NCBI RefSeq assembly: GCF_014649115.1
Contig: NZ_BMSK01000018.1
Coordinates: forward strand, 74,713 to 138,712
Length of the DNA stretch: 64,000 bases
Direction: 5' to 3'
Source of the DNA: Streptomyces eurythermus
GTDB taxonomy: Bacteria; Actinomycetota; Actinomycetes; Streptomycetales; Streptomycetaceae
Below are positions 51,282-60,350 of the stretch, in pieces. Numbering within the stretch: the stretch's first letter is position 1; every line of letters starts with the position of its first letter. Below the pieces are notes generated by a model. The model was not told the origin of the DNA. It did no database searches and worked only from the letters and a program-made list of their open reading frames with translations. The position numbers were made by a program, and so were the translations under genes.

Positions 51282-51740
51282 ATGACTGGGACGAAGACGG
51301 CCGTCGCGTGGCTGGCATCCGTCGCACCGGACCCCGAGGCCTGCCGCCGGGAGTGGGAGCGCAACCCCCTCGGGGTCGCCCTGCTGCCCGCCGGCAAGGC
51401 CTGGGACGTCCTGATCCTGCCGGGCGACCTCGGCCATCCGACCCTGGACGTGCTCACCCGCCTGCTCGACCGGCCCGGCCCGGTGCTCGCCGGATTCGGT
51501 GACAGCCGGCTCGGGTTCCTGGTGCCCGCGGGCACCGCGGCCCGCTGGGTCGGCACCGGCGTCCGCACCGCGGGGGCCGGCACCTGGATCGTCGTGCCGT
51601 ACCCGGGCCGGGCGGCCCGGGGCGTGCGCTGGCTGGTGCCGCCGGACGGCTCCGGCACGCTGACCGACCCGGCGCTGCTGGAACTGGCGATGCACGAGGC
51701 GGCGGCGGAGCGGGCCCGGCGCGGTGATGCGGACCGGTAA
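51282..51740 (+). CDS. Hypothetical protein of a common Streptomyces family
   Basis: A 152-residue soluble protein: WLASVAPDPEACRREWERNPLGVALLPAGKAWDVL then GFLVPAGTAARWVGTGVR and WLVPPDGSGTLTDPALLELAMHEAA. I have seen this pattern in Streptomyces proteins labelled as resembling a bifunctional DNA primase/polymerase N-terminal domain. The catalytic residues of such enzymes are not evident, so function is unknown. GAGGGAGG lies before the ATG at 51282; an ATG at 51258 is also open. It lies between the polyamine operon and the chitinase. Confidence 0.7.
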   Translation: MTGTKTAVAWLASVAPDPEACRREWERNPLGVALLPAGKAWDVLILPGDLGHPTLDVLTRLLDRPGPVLAGFGDSRLGFLVPAGTAARWVGTGVRTAGAGTWIVVPYPGRAARGVRWLVPPDGSGTLTDPALLELAMHEAAAERARRGDADR

Positions 51741-51752
51741 CGCCCGCACACC

Positions 51753-51781
51753 TTGACAGCGGGATTGGTCTGGACCAAATT
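51753..51781 (+). promoter_or_regulatory. Chitinase promoter with DasR-type operator
   Basis: TTGACA (51753-51758) and CAAATT (51776-51781) are 17 bases apart. Between them lies TTGGTCTGGACCAA (51765-51778), a near-perfect palindrome matching the DasR responsive element (consensus around TGGTCTAGACCA). DasR, the N-acetylglucosamine sensor, would block this promoter until chitin breakdown products accumulate. The ribosome binding site GGAGG is at 51816-51820. Confidence 0.85.
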
Positions 51782-51825
51782 GTGTGCGCTCCGCTCCTCC
51801 AACTCCCCCGGCCCCGGAGGCCCTT

Positions 51826-53646
51826 GTGGAACGCACCAGACGTCGCAGATCCGTCCTCGCCGCGCTCACGGCCGTAGCCCTGGCCGTGCCCGGCATCACC
51901 GCGCTCTCGTCGGCCGCCCGTGCGGCCGACGCGGACGTCGCCGTCAACGGCGGGTTCGAGTCCGGCCTGACCAGCTGGACCTGCACCGCCGGTACGACGG
52001 TCGGCTCACCCGTGCACAGCGGGAGTTCGGCGCTCCAGGCCACCCCGGCCGGCGGCGACAACGCCCAGTGCTCCCAGACGGTGACCGTCCAGCCCAATGC
52101 CCAGTACACCCTGTCCGGATACGTCCGCGGCTCCTACGTCTACCTCGGCGCGAGCGGCACCGGCACCACCGACGTCTCCGCCTGGACCCAGTCCGCCCCC
52201 GACTGGCAGAAACTGAGCACCACCTTCCGCACCGGGGCCACCACCACCAAGGTCACGATCTACACCCACGGCTGGTACGGCACCGGCGCCTACCAGGCCG
52301 ACGACATCACCCTCGTCGGTCCCGGCGGCAGCGGCACCACCCAGCCGCCCGCCGCCCCGGCCGGCCTCAAGACCACCACCGTGACCTCCTCCTCCGTCGG
52401 ACTGTCCTGGTCGGCGGTGACCGGCGCGACGAGTTACGCGGTCTACCGCGACGGCGTCAAGGTCCAGACGGTGACCGGGACTTCGGCGACCGTCTCCGGA
52501 CTCGCCGCCTCCACGGCGTACGGCTTCCAGGTGACCGCGGTCAACGAGGCCGGCGAGTCCGCGAAGTCCGCGGTCGTCACCGCGACGACCAGCCCCGGCA
52601 CGGGCGGCGGCGGGGGCGGCGGCTCGTCCGACCTGCCCGCCCACGCCCTCGTCGGCTATCTGCACGCCAGCTTCGCCAACGGCGCCGGCTACACCCGGCT
52701 CGCCGACGTCCCCGACAGCTGGGACGTCATCGACCTGGCCTTCGGCGAGCCCACCTCGGTCACCTCCGGGGACATCCGCTTCAACCGCTGCCCGGTCACC
52801 GAGTGCCCGAACGTGGAGAGCGACGCCGAGTTCAAGGCGGCGATCAAGGCCAAGCAGGCGGCCGGCAAGAAGGTGCTGATCTCCATCGGCGGCCAGAACG
52901 GCCAGGTCCAGCTGACCACGGCCGCGGCCCGCGACGCCTTCGTCTCCTCGGTCTCGAACATCATCGACACCTACGGCCTGGACGGCCTCGACATCGACTT
53001 CGAGGGCCACTCGCTGTCGCTGAACGCGGGCGACACGGACTTCAAGAACCCGACCACACCCGTGATCGTCAACCTGATCTCGGCGCTGAAGACCCTGAAG
53101 GCCAAGTACGGCGCCAAGTTCGTCCTCACCATGGCCCCGGAGACGTTCTTCGTGCAGAACGGCTACCAGTACTACGGCACCGGCAAGTGGGGCGGCCAGG
53201 ACCCGCGCTGCGGCGCCTACCTCCCGGTGATCCACGCCCTGCGCGACGACCTGACCCTGCTGCACGTCCAGGACTACAACTCGGGTCCGATCATGGGCCT
53301 GGACAACCAGTACCACTCCATGGGCGGCGCCGACTTCCACATCGCCATGACCGACATGCTCCTGACCGGCTTCCCGGTCGCCGGCGACCAGAACAACGTC
53401 TTCCCGCCGCTGCGCCCCGACCAGGTCGCCATCGGCATGCCGGCGTCCACGAACGCGGGCAACGGCCATGTCTCCCCGGCCGAGGTCACCAAGGCCCTGG
53501 ACTGCCTCACGAAGAAGACGAACTGCGGCTCGTACACCACCCACGGGACCTGGCCGGCCCTGCGCGGCCTGATGACCTGGTCGGTGAACTGGGACCGGTA
53601 CGCGAACTGGGAGTTCCAGAAGAACTTCGACGCGTACTTCGGCTGA
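51826..53646 (+). CDS. Secreted chitinase, GH18
   Basis: A 606-residue exported endochitinase. The signal (RRRRSVLAALTAVALAVPGITALSSAARA) is followed by a carbohydrate-binding domain (about 35-165, jelly-roll CBM type), a fibronectin type III domain (about 175-260), a Gly linker (GGGGGGGSS) and the GH18 catalytic domain. That domain contains DGLDIDFEG with catalytic Glu393, plus MAPETFFVQNGY and QDYNSG. The GTG at 51826 is used because GGAGG precedes it. The promoter carries a DasR operator. Confidence 0.93.
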   Translation: MERTRRRRSVLAALTAVALAVPGITALSSAARAADADVAVNGGFESGLTSWTCTAGTTVGSPVHSGSSALQATPAGGDNAQCSQTVTVQPNAQYTLSGYVRGSYVYLGASGTGTTDVSAWTQSAPDWQKLSTTFRTGATTTKVTIYTHGWYGTGAYQADDITLVGPGGSGTTQPPAAPAGLKTTTVTSSSVGLSWSAVTGATSYAVYRDGVKVQTVTGTSATVSGLAASTAYGFQVTAVNEAGESAKSAVVTATTSPGTGGGGGGGSSDLPAHALVGYLHASFANGAGYTRLADVPDSWDVIDLAFGEPTSVTSGDIRFNRCPVTECPNVESDAEFKAAIKAKQAAGKKVLISIGGQNGQVQLTTAAARDAFVSSVSNIIDTYGLDGLDIDFEGHSLSLNAGDTDFKNPTTPVIVNLISALKTLKAKYGAKFVLTMAPETFFVQNGYQYYGTGKWGGQDPRCGAYLPVIHALRDDLTLLHVQDYNSGPIMGLDNQYHSMGGADFHIAMTDMLLTGFPVAGDQNNVFPPLRPDQVAIGMPASTNAGNGHVSPAEVTKALDCLTKKTNCGSYTTHGTWPALRGLMTWSVNWDRYANWEFQKNFDAYFG

Positions 53647-53652
53647 CCGCGC

Positions 53653-54279
53653 CTACTTCGGCTGATCGGCCTGCTTCGGGTGACCGCGCCCGCTCCGGCT
53701 GACCACGCGGGCGAGGAGGGCCAGCGGCACGGCGCCCAGGCACCAGCCGGCCAGCACGTCCAGCGGCCAGTGGTAGCCGTGCCGGACCAGGCCGTAGGAC
53801 ACCCCGAGGACCAGGACCCCGCAGCCGGCCGCCAGCGCGCGGCGGGCGGCGGGGGAGCGGAGCCAGGGCAGCAGGAGCAGGGCCGCCGAGCCGTAGGCCA
53901 CCACCGCCGTCGCGGTGTGACCGGACGGGAAGTAGCCCGTCGCCGGGGGCACCGCCGGTGTCCCCGGCCGGTCGGTCCACTCCTTCAGCGGTACGACGAC
54001 CGCCGGGACCAGCGCCATCAGCACGGCGGCGGTCAGCGGCGGCAGCCACCAGCGGGGGGCGCCCCGGACCCGGCCGAGCCACAGGGCGGCGGCGAGGGCG
54101 AGGGCCAGCACCGGGACGGCGACCTGGACGTTGCCGAGGTCGGAGAGGAACCGGGAGAACCTGTCCGGCTGGACCAGGGCCCGGCTCACCTCGGCGTCCG
54201 GCCGCAGCAGCGGGCCATCGGCGACGACCTGCCAGGTGATCAGGGCGAGGAGGACCACCGGGAGGACCAGGAGCAGCAT
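53653..54279 (-). CDS. PAP2 family lipid phosphatase
   Basis: A 208-residue membrane phosphatase with five to six helices. The three catalytic blocks are present: KEWTDRP, YFPSGHTATAV, and GLVRHGYHWPLDVLAG (here Val-Arg precedes the His rather than Ser-Arg). Members dephosphorylate phosphatidic acid, undecaprenyl diphosphate or similar lipids. The start MLLLVLPVV at 54279 is preferred; the longer open frame upstream has no family similarity. Confidence 0.88.
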   Translation of the reverse strand: MLLLVLPVVLLALITWQVVADGPLLRPDAEVSRALVQPDRFSRFLSDLGNVQVAVPVLALALAAALWLGRVRGAPRWWLPPLTAAVLMALVPAVVVPLKEWTDRPGTPAVPPATGYFPSGHTATAVVAYGSAALLLLPWLRSPAARRALAAGCGVLVLGVSYGLVRHGYHWPLDVLAGWCLGAVPLALLARVVSRSGRGHPKQADQPK

Positions 54280-54720
54280 GGGCCCAGCTTGGCAGGTCGA
54301 ATCCGGCGGGGAGGAAGGAGGTCGGCCGCCCCGGAACAGGGGGGATGGTTCCGAGGCGGCCGTCCGGACCGGTGTGCCGCGCGCCCCGGGGGGTTTGGGG
54401 CGGCGACCGTCCGATCGGTGAGGAGATCCCGGAGCCGGGAGGCACCGGAGGTGTGCGCGAGGGCACGACCGGATCGAAGCTGGGGAGGCCTCGGCCCGGA
54501 TCCGTCCACGGTCCCCCGTGGGCGGGGTGTATCTCTCATCGGGAGAGAACCTACGGCAGGCGGGGGCGGTTGGGCAGACGGAATCCCTTCCTCTCATCCA
54601 CCCCGCACACGTTCTTCACACGGCCTGCCGCAGGCACCTCCACAGGTCCGGACCTCTCGGCCGGCGCACGCTCGGACGCGAGGTCGGACGTGGGGCCGGA
54701 CGTGAGGCCGGACGCGCGGG
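54280..54720. other. Gap without a convincing gene
   Basis: About 440 bases between the PAP2 start and the gabT 3' end. Open frames exist on both strands but lack the third-base GC pattern and family similarity. It contains a less GC-rich stretch (about 54530-54610) and, at its gabT end, four 12-base tandem repeats. No terminator hairpin was clear after gabT. Confidence 0.5.
54672..54719. repeat. Four 12-base tandem repeats after gabT
   Basis: TCGGACGCGAGG, TCGGACGTGGGG, CCGGACGTGAGG and CCGGACGCGCGG follow one another without gaps (period 12). They end one base before the gabT stop. Possibly a simple slippage repeat. Confidence 0.7.
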
Positions 54721-56055
54721 TCAGATGCGCGCGAAGGCCTGCTCGATGATGTCGAGACCCTCGTTCAGCAGGTCCTCGCCGATGACCAGCGGGGGCAGGA
54801 AACGGAGCACGTTGCCGTAGGTGCCACAGGTCAGGACGAGCAGGCCCTCGGCGTGGCAGGCCTTGGCGAGCGCGGCGGTGGCCTCCGGGTTCGGCTCCTT
54901 GGTGGTCCGGTCCTTGACCAGCTCGATCGCGATCATCGCGCCGCGCCCGCGCACGTCGCCGATGATGTCGAACTTCTCGGCCATCGCGGTGAGGCGACCC
55001 TTCATGATCTCCTCGATGCGCTTGGCCTTGCCGTTGAGGTCCAGCTCCTTCATCGTCTCGATCGCGCCGAGCGCGCCGGCGCAGGCGACGGGGTTGCCGC
55101 CGTAGGTGCCACCGAGGCCACCGGCGTGCGCGGCGTCCATGATCTCCGCGCGGCCGGTCACGGCGGCGAGCGGCAGACCGCCGGCGATGCCCTTGGCGGT
55201 CGTGATCAGGTCCGGGACGATGCCCTCGTCCTCGCACGCGAACCACTGGCCGGTCCGGCAGAAACCGCTCTGGATCTCGTCGGCGACGAAGACGATGCCG
55301 TTGTCGGCGGCGAACTGGCGGATCGCGGGCAGGAAGCCCTTGGCGGGCTCGATGAAGCCGCCCTCGCCCAGCACCGGCTCGATGATGATCGCGGCGACGT
55401 TGTCCGGGCCGACCTGCTTGGTGATCTGCTCGATGGCCTGCTTGGCGGCCTCCGGGCCGGCGTTCTCCGGGCCGGTCGGCCAGCGGTAGCCGTACGCCAC
55501 CGGCACGCGGTAGACCTCGGGGGCGAACGGACCGAAGCCGTGCTTGTACGGCATGTTCTTCGCGGTCAGCGCCATGGTCAGGTTGGTCCGGCCGTGGTAA
55601 CCGTGGTCGAACACGACGACGGCCTGCCGCTTGGTGTAGGCGCGGGCGATCTTGACGGCGTTCTCGACGGCCTCGGCGCCGGAGTTGAACAGCGCGGACT
55701 TCTTGGCGTGGTCGCCCGGGGTCAGCTCGGCGAGGGCCTCCGCGACCGCCACGTAGCCCTCGTAGGGGGTGACCATGAAACAGGTGTGTGTGAAGTCGGC
55801 GAGCTGGGCGCTCGCGCGGCGCACCACGGCCTCGGCGGAGGCGCCGACGGAGGTCACGGCGATACCGGAGCCGAAGTCGATGAGGCTGTTGCCGTCCACG
55901 TCCTCGATGACACCGCCGCCGGCGCGGGTGACGAAGACCGGCAGCGTGGAACCCACACCCTGGGCGACCACGGCGGTACGGCGGGCCTGAAGCTCCTGCG
56001 ACTTCGGGCCGGGGATGGCGGTGACGACGCGGCGCTCCTGCGGAAGTGCGGTCAT
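54721..56055 (-). CDS. gabT: 4-aminobutyrate aminotransferase
   Basis: A 444-residue class III PLP aminotransferase that converts GABA and 2-oxoglutarate to succinate semialdehyde and glutamate. FNSGAEAVENAVKIARAYT, FVADEIQSGFCRTGQWF and LITTAKGIAGGLPLAAVTG with PLP Lys288 match GabT. GGAG precedes the ATG at 56055, and the frame extension upstream is non-coding. It is divergent from the TraG-like ATPase gene and shares the region with a PucR regulator and a GabD-type dehydrogenase. Confidence 0.93.
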   Translation of the reverse strand: MTALPQERRVVTAIPGPKSQELQARRTAVVAQGVGSTLPVFVTRAGGGVIEDVDGNSLIDFGSGIAVTSVGASAEAVVRRASAQLADFTHTCFMVTPYEGYVAVAEALAELTPGDHAKKSALFNSGAEAVENAVKIARAYTKRQAVVVFDHGYHGRTNLTMALTAKNMPYKHGFGPFAPEVYRVPVAYGYRWPTGPENAGPEAAKQAIEQITKQVGPDNVAAIIIEPVLGEGGFIEPAKGFLPAIRQFAADNGIVFVADEIQSGFCRTGQWFACEDEGIVPDLITTAKGIAGGLPLAAVTGRAEIMDAAHAGGLGGTYGGNPVACAGALGAIETMKELDLNGKAKRIEEIMKGRLTAMAEKFDIIGDVRGRGAMIAIELVKDRTTKEPNPEATAALAKACHAEGLLVLTCGTYGNVLRFLPPLVIGEDLLNEGLDIIEQAFARI

Positions 56056-56080
56056 GGGGGCTCCCTGATGATCTTGCGTA

Positions 56081-56110
56081 CCGGGCGGTCCCGGGCGGTT
56101 CCGGGCGGTG
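56081..56110. repeat. Three 10-base direct repeats in the gabT leader
   Basis: CCGGGCGGTC, CCGGGCGGTT and CCGGGCGGTG follow each other exactly, 26 bases upstream of the gabT start, in the gap shared with the divergent ATPase gene. A spacing of one helical turn puts all three on one face of the DNA, as expected for cooperative binding by a regulator such as the nearby PucR protein. Confidence 0.65.
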
Positions 56111-56297
56111 CGTTTACGGACGCATACCTTCTTTTCTCGCAGGCTAAGACCGGTTCCGGGGGGTGGGCATGCTCCATGTGGGCGTTGTCGGCGCGTCCCC
56201 TTGTCCGCGGTGGACATAGCCCGCCCGGACGGCTGTGGCCCGCTTTAGCCGTGTAAGCGGTGAACTCCCCTTGCCGGGGCGTTAGATTGGCTCGCTG

Positions 56298-58502
56298 ATG
56301 GCGGACGGAACGGCTGGTCAGGGGGCAGGGTCCATGGACACCGACGGCACACGGGACGCACGCGAAACGCCTGCGACACCGGTACCGCGCCCACCAGCAC
56401 CCCGAGAGGCACCCGCGGCACCGCCGGCGGGGGTGGGGGTGCCGCCCATGCCGCCGGGGCTGCCCCCGGCGCCCCTCGCGCCCCCCGGCGCGCCTCCGAA
56501 GCCGGAGACCTCCCCCTTTCTGACCTGGCTGCGGACCCCCCGTCCGGAGGCGGCGCCCGGCATCTGGCGCTTCGGGCACCGGCCCAGGCCCCAACAGGAG
56601 CCCGAGCAGATCCCGACCCGGCAGCTGCTCAGCGGAGCCCTGATCGCCTTCCTCGTGGGCTGGCTGGTGTGGTCCCTGCTGTGGAACGGCTACTTCGGTA
56701 CCTGGTGGGTGCTGCCGCTGGACCTGTTCACCCCGGACTCCTGGCGCCGGAGCAACGACCGCGTCGGCAACGCGATCCTCTGGTACTCGTACTACGCCGT
56801 CATCGCCTTGGCCATCCTGCTGGTGGTCGGCCGGCTCGGCCGGTGGGGTGAGGTCTGGCGCCGTTTCGGACCGCGCACCTGGGGTGCCACCGCCCCCGCG
56901 ACGGCGCCCCCGCCCACCCCCGACCAGGACCCTGCCGAATGGCCCCAGCTCCGGCAGGCCGGGGCCTATGAGGCTGCGGAGCGGCTTGCCGCCGAGGCGA
57001 AGGCCGGGCTCATGCGGGACGTGGACCACGCCCGGCTCAGCCGGGCCTGGCAGGGCGTACGGACCGGCCGGCACAGCCTCGCCACCTTCACCGGTGCCGT
57101 ACTGAAGGACGGCGCCGCCGCCTGCCCGCACCCCTCGGGCGCCCGCGACCTGCCCGCCCGGCACGCCCGGCACGACCTGCTCACCGGCCAGGTCCGGCTC
57201 GGCACCACGGCCGACGACCCGCGCAACCCGTACCACTACCGCGGCGCCGGCCTCGCCCTCGGCCCGGACCTGCTGGGCACCTCCCTGCTCGCCGTCGGCC
57301 CGGCCGGCTCCGGCAAGACCGGCGCCCTGGTGCGCCCGCTCGCCGAGTCGCTGTGCCTGCAGGCGCTGGCCGGCCAGGCGTCCGTCGTGGTGGTCGGCGC
57401 GGCGGGCGCCGGACTCGGCCCGTCGGAGTCCTATGACGTCGTCGTACGCATCGGCCACCCCGACTCCGTGTACGACCTCGATCTCTACGGCGGAACCACC
57501 GACCCCGACGAGGCCGCCGCCATACTCGCCGAGGCCCTCGTCGGTGACCTCGCCGACCCGCACCCCGGCAGCGACAGCCGCCGTTCCACCACCGTCCTCG
57601 CCCAGTTGCTGGGCCCCTTCCGCGCGGTCCACGGCCGATTCCCCTCCGTGCCGGAGCTGCGGCAGCTGCTCGACGGCGCCCCCGGACCGCTGGCCGCGCT
57701 GCGCAAGGCGCTGACCGACGCCGGACACGCCTCCCTGCTCAGGGAGCTCGACGCCCGGGAGCGGCAGCTGGCCCACCCGGGGGACGTCGGTTCGGTCCTG
57801 GCCGACCGGATCGCCCTGCTCGACCGGCCCGCCTTCGCCGCCTTCTTCGACACCTCCGGCCAGAGCCGGCCGTTCTCGCTGCGGTCCCTCGACCACCCGG
57901 TCCGGGTCCGCATCGACCTGCCCCAGCGTGGCCACGCCGACGCCTCCCGGATCCTGGCCCGGCTGGTGCTCGCCCAGTTCACCGCCTCCGTGACGGTGCG
58001 GGAGGACCGCTCGCTCTTCGCCTGCCTGCTGCTCGACGACGCCTCGGGGGTCGTCACCCCGGAGGCCGTGCGCGGCATCCAGCGGCTGCGCAGCGCCAAC
58101 GCCGGTACCGTGCTCACCCTGCGCTCCCTGGACGACGTACCCCGGCCGCTGCGCGGTCCGCTGCTCGGTGCCACGGGCTGCAGGATGGCGCTGTCCGGGC
58201 TCACCCCCTGGGACGGTCAGGACTTCGCCGAGGTGTGGGGCAAGGAGTGGATCGAGGCCCGGGACGTCACCGATCGCCAGATCATCGCCGAGACCCCGGC
58301 CGGCAAGGCCGTGCACATGCTGCGCCGGGTCATCACCGGCCAGGCGCCCACCGCCCGTGCCGTCACCGTCCGTCAAGTGGAGCGGGAGCGCTGGTCCGCG
58401 TCCGAGTTGGCTCATGGGGTGCCGCCGGGGCACGCGGTGTTGTCGTTGACCACCGTGCGGGGCGAGCACGCGCCGCCGTTGCTGGTCGATCTGCGGGGGT
58501 GA
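56298..58502 (+). CDS. Membrane-anchored TraG/VirD4-like ATPase
   Basis: A 734-residue ATPase. The first 95 residues are Pro/Ala-rich and disordered. Two membrane helices follow (about 115-135 and 160-182), then a coupling-protein-like ATPase domain: Walker A GPAGSGKT at 334-341, and a Walker B FACLLLDDAS with Asp580-Asp581 where such enzymes normally have Asp-Glu. RGIQRLRSANAGTVLTLRSLDDVPRPLRG resembles the coupling-protein region that precedes the last core strand. No relaxase or conjugation gene is near, so it is not part of a mobile element here. A TTAGAT-like -10 lies just before the ATG. Function unknown. Confidence 0.75.
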   Translation: MADGTAGQGAGSMDTDGTRDARETPATPVPRPPAPREAPAAPPAGVGVPPMPPGLPPAPLAPPGAPPKPETSPFLTWLRTPRPEAAPGIWRFGHRPRPQQEPEQIPTRQLLSGALIAFLVGWLVWSLLWNGYFGTWWVLPLDLFTPDSWRRSNDRVGNAILWYSYYAVIALAILLVVGRLGRWGEVWRRFGPRTWGATAPATAPPPTPDQDPAEWPQLRQAGAYEAAERLAAEAKAGLMRDVDHARLSRAWQGVRTGRHSLATFTGAVLKDGAAACPHPSGARDLPARHARHDLLTGQVRLGTTADDPRNPYHYRGAGLALGPDLLGTSLLAVGPAGSGKTGALVRPLAESLCLQALAGQASVVVVGAAGAGLGPSESYDVVVRIGHPDSVYDLDLYGGTTDPDEAAAILAEALVGDLADPHPGSDSRRSTTVLAQLLGPFRAVHGRFPSVPELRQLLDGAPGPLAALRKALTDAGHASLLRELDARERQLAHPGDVGSVLADRIALLDRPAFAAFFDTSGQSRPFSLRSLDHPVRVRIDLPQRGHADASRILARLVLAQFTASVTVREDRSLFACLLLDDASGVVTPEAVRGIQRLRSANAGTVLTLRSLDDVPRPLRGPLLGATGCRMALSGLTPWDGQDFAEVWGKEWIEARDVTDRQIIAETPAGKAVHMLRRVITGQAPTARAVTVRQVERERWSASELAHGVPPGHAVLSLTTVRGEHAPPLLVDLRG

Positions 58503-58587
58503 GCGGTCGTACGGTGAGGCAGAATCGGGGTGGGCCGTTCATACACCGCGGCCAAAAGATCACCGGATCCCTCACCGTGAAGGCCCC

Positions 58588-60177
58588 ATGCCCCCGACTC
58601 TCGCCTCGCTCGTCAACCACTCCGCGCTCAAGCTGACCGTGCGCGCGGGCGAGGACCACCTCGACGTGCCCGTCCGCTGGGCGCACGTCAGCGAGCTGGC
58701 CGACCCCGTGCCCTACATGGAGGGCGGCGAGCTGCTGCTGATCACCGCGCTCAAGCTGGACGCGGAGGACCGGGAGGCCATGCGGCGCTACGTGCGCCGG
58801 CTGGTCGGCGCCGGCGTCGTCGGGCTCGGGTTCGCCGTCGGGGTGAACTACGACGAGACGCCCGAGCCGCTCGTCGACGCCTGCGCGCAGGAGGGCCTGC
58901 CCCTGCTGGAGGTGCCCCGCCGCACCCCGTTCCTCGCCATCAGCAAGGCCGTCTCCGCGGCCATTGCCGCCGACCAGTACCGCGCCGTCACGGCAGGTTT
59001 CGCCGCCCAGCGGGAGCTGACCAGGCAGGCCCTCGGCGCCGGCCCCGAGGGCGTCCTCGGCGCGCTCGCCGCCCAGGTCGACGGCTGGGCGGCGCTCTAC
59101 GACGCCTCCGGCGCCGTCGTCGCCGCCGCCCCGGAGTGGGCCGGCCGCCGCGCCGCCCGGCTCACCGCCGAGGTGGAGCGGCTGCGTGAACGCCCCGCCC
59201 CCGCCTCCTCCGTGGTCGGCGGACCGGACCACGAGGACCGGGTGGAGCTGCACAGCCTCGGCACCGGCCGCCGCCCCCGCGCCGCGCTCGCCGTCGGCAC
59301 CGCCGCCGCCCTCGGCACCGCCGAACGGTACGCCGTCCACTCCGCCATCGCCCTGCTCACCCTCACCACCGAGCGCTCCCGCTCCCTGCACGCGGCCGAG
59401 CAGCGCGTGGGCACGGCGGTGCTGCGCATGCTGCTCGCCGGGGAGCCGGACCACGCCCGGGCCGTCGCCGGCGACCTGTACGGCGCGCTGCTGGACGCCC
59501 CGTTCCGGATGATCGTCGCCGAGTCCGCGTCCGGTCCGGCGGGCGAGCACCTCGACGAGCTCGCGGAGACCGTGGAGTCCGCCGCGGCCCGGGCCGGGGA
59601 GGCCGTACTGGTGGTGCCCGAGGGGGAGCGGCTGGTGGTGCTGGCCGCCGACGAGGGCGCGGCGGTGGCCGCGTGCACCGCCTACGCCGCCGCGCGCGAG
59701 ACCGCGCGCGAGACCGAGCGGGCGCGGCCCGAGCAGGCGCGGGCGGACGAGGACGGCCTGGTCGTGGGCCTGTCCGCGCCCACCGGGCCCACCGCGGCGT
59801 CGGCGGCGTACAAGCAGGCCGAACAGGCGCTGTCGGTGGCGCGGCGGCGGGGCCGGGTGTTCGTGGAGCACGAGCAGCTGGCGGCCGGGTCCGTGCTGCC
59901 GCTGCTGGCCGACGACGCGGTGAAGGCGTTCGCCGACGGGCTGCTGCGGGCGCTGCACGAGCACGACGCCACCGGGCGGGGGGATTTGGTCGCCTCGCTG
60001 CGGGCGTGGCTGTCCCGGCACGGGCAGTGGGACGCCGCCGCGGCCGATCTGGGGGTCCACCGGCACACCCTGCGGTACCGGATGCGGCGGGTCGAGGAGA
60101 TCCTCGGGCGCAGCCTGGACGATCCCGACGTCCGCATGGAGCTGTGGCTGGCGCTGAAGGCGACGGCGACCGAGTGA
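58588..60177 (+). CDS. PucR family transcriptional regulator
   Basis: A 529-residue regulator. The N-terminal PucR domain (about 5-125) has VRWAHVSELADPVPYMEGGELLLITAL. A GGDEF-like/CdaR middle domain follows. The C-terminal HTH_30 (about 465-525) reads LRAWLSRHGQWDAAAADLGVHRHTLRYRMRRVEEILG. Such proteins activate purine, proline or GABA degradation. Between gabT and a GabD-type dehydrogenase it is probably the GABA-cluster activator. ATG at 58588; no clear ribosome binding site is seen. Confidence 0.9.
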   Translation: MPPTLASLVNHSALKLTVRAGEDHLDVPVRWAHVSELADPVPYMEGGELLLITALKLDAEDREAMRRYVRRLVGAGVVGLGFAVGVNYDETPEPLVDACAQEGLPLLEVPRRTPFLAISKAVSAAIAADQYRAVTAGFAAQRELTRQALGAGPEGVLGALAAQVDGWAALYDASGAVVAAAPEWAGRRAARLTAEVERLRERPAPASSVVGGPDHEDRVELHSLGTGRRPRAALAVGTAAALGTAERYAVHSAIALLTLTTERSRSLHAAEQRVGTAVLRMLLAGEPDHARAVAGDLYGALLDAPFRMIVAESASGPAGEHLDELAETVESAAARAGEAVLVVPEGERLVVLAADEGAAVAACTAYAAARETARETERARPEQARADEDGLVVGLSAPTGPTAASAAYKQAEQALSVARRRGRVFVEHEQLAAGSVLPLLADDAVKAFADGLLRALHEHDATGRGDLVASLRAWLSRHGQWDAAAADLGVHRHTLRYRMRRVEEILGRSLDDPDVRMELWLALKATATE

Positions 60178-60350
60178 CCGAGGGGGCCCAGTCCCTCCGG
60201 CCGGCGTCCCGGCGCCGATTACCTCGCCAAACCGGCGCACCACCCGCACCGACTGCTACGACTCGGACAAACGACCCCCGGCCGCCCCCGCCCTACCGTG
60301 GACCACGCAAGCCAAGCACACCCCCAACGCGGAAGGGCCGGGACTCGTAC

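Noticed and set aside
54672..54719. The 12-base tandem repeats as a CRISPR array
   Set aside because: Units are only 12 bases with no spacers and no cas genes.
54240..54720. Small frames between the PAP2 gene and gabT
   Set aside because: No third-base GC periodicity, no ribosome sites, no recognisable domains.
56298..58502. The TraG-like gene as a sign of an integrated conjugative element
   Set aside because: No integrase, excisionase, replication gene, tRNA attachment site or spread/transfer genes nearby, and base composition matches its neighbours.
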